64,000 bases of DNA, from the NCBI RefSeq assembly GCF_014197435.1, contig NZ_JACIFP010000001.1, positions 4,278,001 through 4,342,000 of the forward strand. The letters run 5' to 3'. The stretch comes from Gordonia humi (GTDB lineage: Bacteria; Actinomycetota; Actinomycetes; Mycobacteriales; Mycobacteriaceae). The notes below the pieces were generated by a model that had not been told where the DNA came from, ran no database searches, and worked only from the letters and a program-made list of their open reading frames with translations. Position 1 is the stretch's first letter. Each line of letters begins with the position of its first letter. Below, piece by piece: positions 9,002 to 16,443 of this stretch. Position numbers and translations under genes: made by a program.

Positions 9002-10615
9002 TCAGTGCGACGACGCTGCGGCGTGCAGCGCCGGTGTCGGATCGAGCAGTTTGACGCGGGGCCGACCGTGCTCCCGGCCCCGGCTGCGTTCGAATCGGTC
9101 GATGACCGTCCAGTCGTCCGCGGTCAGCGCGCCGGGACGGCGGTCGCGGACGAGGACGTCGAAGGCGTCCGCCGACCCGGTCGGTTCGACGAGCAGTCCC
9201 GCGTCGTAGTCGGTCAGGAGTGCGTCGACGGTCTCCGCCGCGCACACGCGATTGGTGCCGATGACGCCGCTCGGACCGCGCTTGATCCACCCGGCGACGT
9301 ACCGTCCGCGCAACGGCACCTCGTCTACCTCCGAGTGCTGGACACGGCCCCCGACGTTCGCGACGGTCCCGGACGCGTCGTCGAACGGCAGGCCCGGGAA
9401 CGGGCTGCCGCGGTAGCCGATGGAGCGCAGGACCAGCCCCGCGTCGAGGTCGGTGGTCGTCGAATCCGGTGCCGCCACTCGGACGCCGCCGACCCGGTCG
9501 GTTCCGAGGAACTGACACGGGGCGGAGTCGAAGCGGAGGACGATACGTCGGTCGTGTCGCGGCGTCGCGACCGCGAGATCGGCGAGCAGACGAGTCTTGT
9601 AGGTCGAGTCCGGACCGATCGGCACCTCACCGTCGACGACCACGTCGACCCCGTCGATCTTCGACAGGCCGAGGAGCTCGGGCACGGTGCACGCGGCGGC
9701 GTCTGGTCCGCGTCGTCCGAGGACCACCACCTCGCGCACCGACCCCGCCGCGAGCGCCTCGAGCGCGTGATCGGCGATGTCGGTGCGACGCAGATCCTCC
9801 GGGTCGGCGACCAGCATGCGCGCCACGTCGAGTGCGACGTTGCCGTTCCCGACCACCACGGCCCGTTCGTGGGACAGGTCGAAACTCGCCTCGGCGTGAT
9901 CGGGATGCCCGTTGTACCAGGCCACGAACTCGCGTGCCCCGTGGACGCCGGGCAGCTCCTCCCCCGGGACGCCGAGCGTGCGGTCCCGGTCGGCGCCGGT
10001 CGCCACGATGACGGCGTGATGGTGTTCGGCGATCTCGTCGACGCTGACATCGCGCCCGACTTCCACGTCGAGGTACACGGTGGCGCCTCGCCGCCGCAGG
10101 GTGCGCGCGAACGTGCGGTCCATCTCCTTGGTCTTCGCGTGGTCGGGCGCCACACCGTAGCGGACGAGGCCGCCGACGAACGGCAGCCGCTCGATCATCG
10201 TGACCTCGACGTCCACGTCCCGACGGGAGAGCAGTTCCTCGGCAGCGTAGGAGGCCGACGGACCCGATCCGACGATCGCGACACGCAGTGTCCTCGCGCC
10301 CGGTGCGACGGTCGGCCGTGCGGGCACCGCGGGGGTCGGCAGGTCGACCTCGCGCCGCGCGGGCCCGGCGTAGAAGTCGGCGTTGACCTCCAGGTAACGG
10401 AGATCGAGTCCCTCCAACTCGTCGTCGGGGCTGATCGCGCCGACCGGACACACGTCGGCGCACGCACCGCAGTCGATGCACACGTCGGGGTCGATGTAGA
10501 GCATCTCCGCGGTCCGGTATCCGGGTTCACCCGGTGCGGGGTGAATGCAGTCGACCGGGCACGCCGATACGCAGCTCGCATCGTTGCAGCAGTTCTGAGT
10601 CACGACATAAGGCAC
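9002..10615 (-). CDS. FprB-type ferredoxin/ferredoxin-NADP+ reductase
   Basis: The 537-residue protein begins with a bacterial ferredoxin domain: Cys9 or Cys10, Cys15, Cys19 and Cys23, then Cys46, Cys49, Cys52 and Cys56, enough for two iron-sulfur clusters. A FAD/NADPH oxidoreductase domain of the adrenodoxin-reductase type follows (GSGPSASYAAEELL near residue 115). The start MPYVVTQNCCNDASC is very close to mycobacterial FprB as I recall it. It would pass electrons between NADP(H) and an iron-sulfur partner. Sitting 15 bp after the molybdopterin oxidoreductase gene, it most likely feeds or drains that enzyme, although it could also serve the island's oxygenases. Confidence 0.88.
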   Translation of the reverse strand: MPYVVTQNCCNDASCVSACPVDCIHPAPGEPGYRTAEMLYIDPDVCIDCGACADVCPVGAISPDDELEGLDLRYLEVNADFYAGPARREVDLPTPAVPARPTVAPGARTLRVAIVGSGPSASYAAEELLSRRDVDVEVTMIERLPFVGGLVRYGVAPDHAKTKEMDRTFARTLRRRGATVYLDVEVGRDVSVDEIAEHHHAVIVATGADRDRTLGVPGEELPGVHGAREFVAWYNGHPDHAEASFDLSHERAVVVGNGNVALDVARMLVADPEDLRRTDIADHALEALAAGSVREVVVLGRRGPDAAACTVPELLGLSKIDGVDVVVDGEVPIGPDSTYKTRLLADLAVATPRHDRRIVLRFDSAPCQFLGTDRVGGVRVAAPDSTTTDLDAGLVLRSIGYRGSPFPGLPFDDASGTVANVGGRVQHSEVDEVPLRGRYVAGWIKRGPSGVIGTNRVCAAETVDALLTDYDAGLLVEPTGSADAFDVLVRDRRPGALTADDWTVIDRFERSRGREHGRPRVKLLDPTPALHAAASSH

Positions 10616-10630
10616 GGGCGGAGTCTCCGT

Positions 10631-12859
10631 TCAGGGGATCTGGGGTCGGGATGCGGTCGGGGCGACGTCGATGCGCACACCGTTGAACACGGGCGAGTTG
10701 GTCAGTGCCTCGAGACGCTCGGTGTCGTCGACGAGAGCGTTGTAGTTCGCACCGGGCGTCGACGCGGCCCGGGCGGTGCCCAGCCCGGCGCCGGTGTGGC
10801 CCCAGCCGTGGGGCATGGTCGCGACACCGCTGCGTACGTCCTCGTCGAGGCGGAGCTCGGCGGTGACGGCGGCCGTCGACGAGGTCACGTCCACCACGTC
10901 GCCGTCGTGGAGCCCGCGTGCGGCGGCGTCGCCCGGGTTCATGTGCAGTGCACTCTGGGCGCCGTCCGGCTGCGGCAGCGCATTGTGCAGCCAGGAGTTC
11001 ATACTGCGCGGCTGCCGTCTGTTGATCAGCAGCACCGAGCCGTTCGCGTCCTCGGCGCGGCGCAGTCGGTCGAGATCGGCGACGATCATCGGCGGCATGA
11101 GGTCGATCCGCCCGTCGGGGGTGCGCAGGACCTCGGGCAGGCGCGGCCGGAGCGGACCGTAGTCGATGCCGTTCGGCCGCTGTTCGAGGAGGTCGAGCGT
11201 CAGACCGCCGTCGACGAGGCCGAATCCGTCACCGTACGGACCGCTGCGCAACCGCAGGTCGAGCAGGCGGAGCGGCCCGGAGCGCCCGGCGACGGCGGCC
11301 GTCGCGCGTTCCTCGTCGACCCCCGCCAGTCGCGCGGCGCGGCGCGTCGCGATCCGCGCGACCCGGGCGTCCCGCTCGGCGATCGTCGCCTGGCCGTCGC
11401 CGTCCGCCGCGGCGGCGAGCCGAAGCAGGATCTGCCATTCGGCGTACGCGCCGTCGGGCAGATCGATCAGCGGCGGCGTGTAACGCGCCACGTTGCGCAC
11501 CTGGAAGTGCGCGAGGGTGACGTCGTGATGCCCGCGGGTGGCCAGCGGCGGAGGCGGCAGGATCACATCGGCGTGCCGCGTCGTCTCGTTGACATAGCAG
11601 TCGATCGACACCAGGAACTCGAGTTCGGCGAGCGCCCGCTCCACCGCACCGCTGTTCGGCAACGAGCGGGCCGGGTTGCCGGCCAGGGTGATCGCGGCGC
11701 GGACCCGTCCCGGTCCCGGTGTCAGGATCTCCTCGGCGAACGCGGCCGCGGGGAGCTCGCCCATGGCCTCGGGCAGACCGCGCACCCGGGAGGACCACCG
11801 GCCCAGCGGCGGCCGCCTCGATCCGGGCCAGGTGTTCGGTCCGCCGCACGGCGGCAGGGCGAACATCGCCCCTCCGGGCCGGTCCAGGTTGCCGGTCACG
11901 ATGGTGAGGACCTCGACGAGCCAGTTCGCGATCGTCCCGAACTCCTGCATGCAGGTGCCGATCCGGGAGTGCGCGACGGCCGACGGTGCGGCGGCGAATC
12001 CACGCGCGACGTCCTCGATCAGCTCGACGTCGACTCCGCAGCGTCGCGCGGCGTCGGCCCGGTCGTAGGCGGCGGCGAGCGCGAGGACCTCGTCGACGTT
12101 GTCGACCACCTCGGGTATCCGCACCGGCCGGGCCAGCCCTTCGGCGGCGATCACCGACAGCATGCCGAGCAGGAAGAACGCATCGGTCCCCGGCAGGATC
12201 GGGACGTGGACATCGGCCGCCTTCGCTGTTCGGGTCCGGACCGGGTCGACCACCGCGAGGGTGCCGCCGCGTTCACGCAGTGCGCGCAGGCGTCGGCGCA
12301 TGTCGGGGGCCGTCACGGTGCTGCCGTTGGACACCAGCGGATTCGAGCCGAGGATCAACAGGTAGTCCGTGCGATCGACGTCCGGCAGGCTCAGCCCGAT
12401 GCCGGTCCCGTAGAGCAGGATGTGCGCGAGATTCTTCGGCCAGGTGTCCACGCTCGCCGGCGAGAACACGTTCCGGGTGCCCAACGCGGCGACGAGTTCG
12501 CCCAGGTAGAAGGTCGAGTCGAGGTGGTGGGCCGCCGGATTGCCGTGAAAGACCGCGCAAGTTCCCGGGTCCCGCGCGACGAATTCGGGCAGGCGGGCGT
12601 CGATGAGGTCGAACGCCTGCCGCCAGGTGGCCGGACGCAGTGATCCGTCGACACCGCGTATCAACGGGGTCCGGATCCGATCCGGGTCGTTCTCGATCCG
12701 GGCCAACCCCAGCCCCTTGGCACACGAGTGCCCGAGGCTGAAGACGTCGTCGGCGTTGGGTTCGACGGCGATCAGCCGCGTACCCGCGTGTGTGAAGACG
12801 AGGCCGCACGTGGACTCGCACAGCGGGCAGATCCGCGCTCCACGCGTCGTCGCAGCCAT
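10631..12859 (-). CDS. Molybdopterin oxidoreductase (DMSO-reductase/FDH superfamily)
   Basis: I start at the ATG at 12859, with GGAGG 6 nt upstream; a longer frame to 12922 would run through the promoter. The 742 residues begin with a [4Fe-4S] motif (Cys11, Cys14, Cys18, Cys46, in CPLCESTCGL and GHSCAKG). Bis-MGD-binding blocks follow, and a C-terminal molybdopterin dinucleotide-binding beta barrel (from about 620, RQPRSMNSWLHNA). No Tat signal is seen, so it is probably cytoplasmic. The reaction is not predictable; formate-like oxidation or hydroxylation/hydration of an organic substrate are possible. The operon with an FprB-type reductase and an acyl-CoA ligase points to catabolic redox chemistry rather than respiration. 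Confidence 0.85.
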   Translation of the reverse strand: MAATTRGARICPLCESTCGLVFTHAGTRLIAVEPNADDVFSLGHSCAKGLGLARIENDPDRIRTPLIRGVDGSLRPATWRQAFDLIDARLPEFVARDPGTCAVFHGNPAAHHLDSTFYLGELVAALGTRNVFSPASVDTWPKNLAHILLYGTGIGLSLPDVDRTDYLLILGSNPLVSNGSTVTAPDMRRRLRALRERGGTLAVVDPVRTRTAKAADVHVPILPGTDAFFLLGMLSVIAAEGLARPVRIPEVVDNVDEVLALAAAYDRADAARRCGVDVELIEDVARGFAAAPSAVAHSRIGTCMQEFGTIANWLVEVLTIVTGNLDRPGGAMFALPPCGGPNTWPGSRRPPLGRWSSRVRGLPEAMGELPAAAFAEEILTPGPGRVRAAITLAGNPARSLPNSGAVERALAELEFLVSIDCYVNETTRHADVILPPPPLATRGHHDVTLAHFQVRNVARYTPPLIDLPDGAYAEWQILLRLAAAADGDGQATIAERDARVARIATRRAARLAGVDEERATAAVAGRSGPLRLLDLRLRSGPYGDGFGLVDGGLTLDLLEQRPNGIDYGPLRPRLPEVLRTPDGRIDLMPPMIVADLDRLRRAEDANGSVLLINRRQPRSMNSWLHNALPQPDGAQSALHMNPGDAAARGLHDGDVVDVTSSTAAVTAELRLDEDVRSGVATMPHGWGHTGAGLGTARAASTPGANYNALVDDTERLEALTNSPVFNGVRIDVAPTASRPQIP

Positions 12860-12878
12860 CGGAAGCCTCCGCATTAAT

Positions 12879-12891
12879 CTACTATAATTAG
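12879..12891. promoter_or_regulatory. Imperfect island operator (site B', molybdenum operon side)
   Basis: CTACTATAATTAG matches CTAATG-N-CATTAG at 9 of 12 defined positions. It lies 20 bp upstream of the molybdopterin oxidoreductase start, in an AT-rich patch standing out from GC-rich DNA. On the minus strand a TAGATT -10-like hexamer begins in its right arm, but I see no good -35. It is the weakest member of the set together with site D. Confidence 0.45.
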
Positions 12892-12947
12892 TTTTATAGC
12901 GTAGAGTACGGACGGCGGTCACACCAAGCGATCCACGATCGAAGACC

Positions 12948-12976
12948 TTGCGACATCAATCTAATGTCATTAGCTT
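12948..12976 (+). promoter_or_regulatory. Promoter with palindromic operator (island site B)
   Basis: The -35-like TTGCGA (12948-12953) and the -10 TAGCTT (12971-12976) are 17 bp apart. The perfect 6-1-6 palindrome CTAATGTCATTAG (12961-12973) lies between and supplies the first three bases of the -10. It drives the operon from 13018 and faces the divergent molybdenum operon. Confidence 0.72.
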
Positions 12977-13017
12977 CATCCACGATGCAGAGCATCCTTA
13001 CGAGCAGGAGGCCCACG

Positions 13018-13341
13018 ATGGGCGATGCCGAACTCGACGAGTTCCGACGAATCTACGAACGACACGTCGACCACGTCCGGACCGGCGACATGAAGGCCGC
13101 GATCGCCGAGATGGTGGCCGCGAATCTGCCGACGGTGTTCGACGGGGTCGACGTTCCGCGGGAAGCGGTCGACAGCGCGACGATCGTCGGGATCCGCGCC
13201 GACGGCGACCTGCGGATCGGTGAGACCGTCTACCGCCTCGGCGACCGCTCCATCGGACTCCGTTCGATCTGGGAGCTCCACGACGGACAGTGGTTGGCGG
13301 CCCGCCTGGAGAACTTCGATCTGCCCGGCGGCGGCGAATGA
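13018..13341 (+). CDS. Small conserved protein, possibly NTF2/SnoaL-like
   Basis: The start is ATG 13018 with AGGAGG 6 nt upstream; an earlier in-frame ATG at 12964 lies inside the operator and is rejected. The 107 residues begin with an amphipathic helix (ELDEFRRIYERHVDHVRTGD) and end with a strand-like IWELHDGQWLAARLENF. That helix-then-sheet pattern recalls NTF2/SnoaL folds, but I cannot assign the family firmly. It heads the operon and overlaps the DUF35 gene by ATGA. A helper or small isomerase/dehydratase of the thiolase/DUF35 step is possible, but this is inference only. Confidence 0.6.
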   Translation: MGDAELDEFRRIYERHVDHVRTGDMKAAIAEMVAANLPTVFDGVDVPREAVDSATIVGIRADGDLRIGETVYRLGDRSIGLRSIWELHDGQWLAARLENFDLPGGGE

Positions 13342-13781
13342 CCGAACCGACCGGCTTCCCCTGGGGCCCCGCGGACGACGGACTCGACCAGCAGTACTGG
13401 GACGGCATGCTCGCGGGCGAGCTGCGGCTGCAACGCTGCACCGAATGCCACACCTGGATCTGGGGGCCGCAGTGGATCTGCGCACGCTGCCACACCTTCG
13501 ACCCGGCCTGGGAGCCGGTGGAGCCCGTCGGCGTCGTGTACGCGTGGTCGCGCAGCCACTACCCGTTCATCCGCGAGTACGCCGACCGGGCGCCGTACGT
13601 GACGGTGCTCGTCGAACTCCCTCAGGCGGGAGGCCGTCGCGTCCTGGGACTCATGCCCGACGCCGCCGAGTCGACGATCCGCATCGGCGACGCCGTCGAA
13701 GGGCGCTTCGAACTCGACGCGGGCGCGACCTGGCCGCTGCTGCGCTGGTATCCCACCGAGACTCGAGAAGGACAGGCATGA
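13338..13781 (+). CDS. DUF35 zinc-ribbon/OB-fold protein
   Basis: This 147-residue protein has two CxxC pairs (CTECHTW and CARCHTF) forming a zinc ribbon at about residues 34-54, then an OB-fold (EPVGVVYAWSRSHYPFI to VEGRFELDAG). DUF35 proteins are partners of thiolase-fold enzymes. In steroid side-chain degradation a DUF35 domain pairs with Ltp2 to form a retro-aldolase. Overlaps on both sides by ATGA with the small protein and the thiolase-like gene fit a stoichiometric complex with the latter. Confidence 0.87.
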   Translation: MTEPTGFPWGPADDGLDQQYWDGMLAGELRLQRCTECHTWIWGPQWICARCHTFDPAWEPVEPVGVVYAWSRSHYPFIREYADRAPYVTVLVELPQAGGRRVLGLMPDAAESTIRIGDAVEGRFELDAGATWPLLRWYPTETREGQA

Positions 13782-14959
13782 GCACATCACTGCGTGGCGC
13801 CGCTGCCGTCGTCGGCGTCGCCGACCACCACTACAAGCGGGGCGAGGCACCGTACGGCGAACTCCCGATGACCCTGCGGGCCGTCGTCGACGCGTGCACC
13901 GACGCGGGGATCGATCCCCACGAGATCGACGGCTTCGTCTCCTACGCGGGCGGCGGATTCGACGGCGCGATGCTCGGCGGCGCGCTCGGCGTCGACGACG
14001 TCCTCTGGTCCACCATGATGTGGGGCGGCGGCGGAGGAGGCGTCGCCGCCGCGATCAACAACGCGGCCGTCGCGATCGCCACCGGTCAGGCGCACACCGT
14101 GGTGGTGTACCGGTCCATGGCCCAGGCCGACACCGGCCGCCTCGGCTACGCGACCTACTTCTACGGGCCGCACTACCTCGCCCACGGTGTCGGCTCCCCC
14201 GCGCAGGTCTGCGCGCTGCGGACCCAGCGGCTGCTCGAACACGACGGGGTGCCGCGCGAGGCGTTGCGATCGCTGGTCCTCGCCGCCTACCGACACGCCC
14301 AGAACAATCCGACGGCCGCAGGATACGGACGCCCGCTCGACGTCGACGGCTACGAGGACTCGCGCCTGATCACCGAGCCGTTCCACCTCTACGACTGCTC
14401 CCGCGAGAACGACGGCGCGGTGGCCCTGATCGTCGTGTCCGCCGAGCGGGCGCGCGCACTGCGGCCGGACGCCGCCTATCTCCTGGCCGGCGCCCAGGGC
14501 GCCCCCGGCGGCTACTCGTCGATCATCGACAACGACGACATGTACACCTCGGCGGGCTTCTCCGGGCGCGGCGACCGTCCCGGCGTCGCCGACCGCCTGT
14601 GGGCCGCCGCGGGACTCGGTCCCGCCGACGTCGACGTGACGCAGGTCTACGAGAACTTCTCCGGTCCGGCCGTCGCCGCCCTCATCGACCACGGTCTGGC
14701 TCCGACCGGCCCCGCGGCAGGCGACGTGCTCACCGCCGACAATCTGACGGCGGGCATCGGCTCGCTGCCGGTCAACACGAGCGGCGGCAACATCGCCGAC
14801 AGCTTCGTCAACGGCATGGGACTCGCGGTCGAAGCGGTCCGCCAGATCAGAGGCACGTCCACCAACCAGGTCGACGGTGCACGGACCTCGTTGTTCATCG
14901 GAGGTCCCATGGCTCCGCTGGTCTCCTCCACCCTGTTCGGCCACCAGGACACTCTGTAA
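13778..14959 (+). CDS. Thiolase-fold protein, Ltp2/SCP-x-like, lacking nucleophilic Cys
   Basis: The 393 residues follow the lipid-transfer-protein thiolase pattern. However, the segment that normally carries the acyl-accepting cysteine reads STMMWGGGGGGVAAA, with no Cys. Other landmarks are VTQVYENFSGP and NTSGGNIADSFVNGMG. Family members without this cysteine, such as Ltp2, act with DUF35 partners as retro-aldolases on beta-hydroxyacyl-CoAs rather than as thiolases. The coupled DUF35 gene upstream and the aldehyde dehydrogenase downstream agree with C-C cleavage yielding an aldehyde or ketone plus a short acyl-CoA. Confidence 0.82.
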   Translation: MSTSLRGAAAVVGVADHHYKRGEAPYGELPMTLRAVVDACTDAGIDPHEIDGFVSYAGGGFDGAMLGGALGVDDVLWSTMMWGGGGGGVAAAINNAAVAIATGQAHTVVVYRSMAQADTGRLGYATYFYGPHYLAHGVGSPAQVCALRTQRLLEHDGVPREALRSLVLAAYRHAQNNPTAAGYGRPLDVDGYEDSRLITEPFHLYDCSRENDGAVALIVVSAERARALRPDAAYLLAGAQGAPGGYSSIIDNDDMYTSAGFSGRGDRPGVADRLWAAAGLGPADVDVTQVYENFSGPAVAALIDHGLAPTGPAAGDVLTADNLTAGIGSLPVNTSGGNIADSFVNGMGLAVEAVRQIRGTSTNQVDGARTSLFIGGPMAPLVSSTLFGHQDTL

Positions 14960-14969
14960 AGGACATCTC

Positions 14970-16421
14970 ATGACATCGTCGATCACCGAACCCGCACTCG
15001 ACCGTCCCGACCTCTTCGTCGACGGGGAGTGGACGTCCCCGACCGGCGGCGCGACGACCGACGTCGTCGAGGCCGCGACGGAGCAGGTCCTCGGCACCGC
15101 CGCGTCCGCGACCCCGGCCGACGTCGACCTCGCCGTCGCCGCGGCGCGACGGGCCCTGCCCGCATGGCGAGCACTGCGCGCCGAAGCCCGCGCCGACCTC
15201 CTCGACGCCTTCGCGGCGCAGCTGAAGGCCCGAGCCAAGTCGACGGCCGTGCTCTCCAGCCGTGAGAACGGCATGCCGATCTCACTGTCCGTCGGCGTCA
15301 ACGGATACGCGCCGTCGCTGATGGTGTCGTACTACGCGAACCTGCTGCGGAAGAAGGACGACGACGACATCCGTCCGAGCGCTCTCGGTACGCGCACGGT
15401 GGTGCGCCACGAACCGGTCGGCGTGGTCGCCGCGATCACGCCGTGGAACTACCCGCAGTCGTTGGCGGCCATGAAGATCGCGCCGGCCCTCGCCGCCGGC
15501 TGCACGGTGGTCCTCAAACCGTCGCCCGAGACCGCCCTCGACGCGTACGTGTTCGCCGACGCGGCACTGGCCGCCGGGCTCCCCGCGGGCGTGCTCAACA
15601 TCGTTCCCGGAGGCCGCGAGACCGGCGCCGCGCTGGTGGAGCACCCGGGTGTGGACAAGGTCGCGTTCACCGGATCGACCGCCGCGGGCCGCGCCATCGG
15701 AGAGACCTGCGGCCGCCTCCTGCGACCGGTCACCCTCGAACTCGGCGGCAAGTCCGCGTCGATCGTCACCGCCGACGCCAACCTGGCGGAGTTCGCCTCG
15801 CATCTCGCGGAGGTGTCTCTGGTCAACAACGGGCAGACCTGTCACGCCTGCACGCGGATCCTGGCTCCGCGTTCGCGATACGAGGAGGTCGTCGACGCCG
15901 TCACCTCGACAGTGTCCGCGCTGGCCGTCGGCGACCCGCTCGATCGCGCGACGCAGGTGGGGCCGCTGGTCACCGACGCCCAGCGTCGACGCGTCCTCGA
16001 CTACGTCGAGATCGGTCGTTCGGCCGGTCATCGGCTCACCACCGGCGGCGGTGTCCCCGCGGACCGTGACACCGGATGGTTCGTCGAGCCGACGGTCTTC
16101 GCCGACGTCGACAACTCCGCCCGCCTGGCTCAGGAGGAGATCTTCGGACCGGTGCTGACCATCACGCCGTACTCCGACGAGGACGAGGCCGTCGCCATCG
16201 CCAACGACTCCCCCTACGGACTGGGCGGCACCGTGTGGTGCGCCGATCCCGAGCGCGGCATCGCGCTGGCCGACCGGATCGAGTCGGGCACCGTCGGCGT
16301 CAACCACTACGCGCTCGACCTGGCCGCGCCGTTCGGCGGGGTCAAGGACTCGGGCCTCGGACGTGAACTGGGTCCGGAGGGGATGGCCCCGTACCGCCGC
16401 ACCAAGTCCATCTACCTGTAG
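14970..16421 (+). CDS. NAD(P)-dependent aldehyde dehydrogenase
   Basis: The ATG at 14970 follows a TAAAGGA ribosome site 10 bp after the thiolase-like gene. The 483-residue protein has the ALDH signatures ITPWNYPQ, FTGSTAAGR, LELGGKSA and the catalytic Cys291 in NNGQTCHACTR. It oxidises an aldehyde to a carboxylate in the cytoplasm. Its position directly after a presumed retro-aldolase suggests it removes the aldehyde produced by cleavage, which would pull that reversible step forward. It is distinct from the second ALDH at 35792. Confidence 0.9.
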   Translation: MTSSITEPALDRPDLFVDGEWTSPTGGATTDVVEAATEQVLGTAASATPADVDLAVAAARRALPAWRALRAEARADLLDAFAAQLKARAKSTAVLSSRENGMPISLSVGVNGYAPSLMVSYYANLLRKKDDDDIRPSALGTRTVVRHEPVGVVAAITPWNYPQSLAAMKIAPALAAGCTVVLKPSPETALDAYVFADAALAAGLPAGVLNIVPGGRETGAALVEHPGVDKVAFTGSTAAGRAIGETCGRLLRPVTLELGGKSASIVTADANLAEFASHLAEVSLVNNGQTCHACTRILAPRSRYEEVVDAVTSTVSALAVGDPLDRATQVGPLVTDAQRRRVLDYVEIGRSAGHRLTTGGGVPADRDTGWFVEPTVFADVDNSARLAQEEIFGPVLTITPYSDEDEAVAIANDSPYGLGGTVWCADPERGIALADRIESGTVGVNHYALDLAAPFGGVKDSGLGRELGPEGMAPYRRTKSIYL

Positions 16422-16443
16422 ACCCTGAATCGAGACGAGAGAG

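Noticed and set aside
8903..12643. A 1,246-codon open frame on the plus strand
   Set aside because: It lies antisense to the molybdopterin enzyme and FprB-like reductase, both of which have clear cofactor motifs. The frame is a GC-rich shadow with Arg/Gly/Asp-rich composition and no recognisable domain.
12964..13017. Upstream start for the small protein at 13018
   Set aside because: This ATG lies inside the perfect operator palindrome, whereas ATG 13018 has an ideal AGGAGG.
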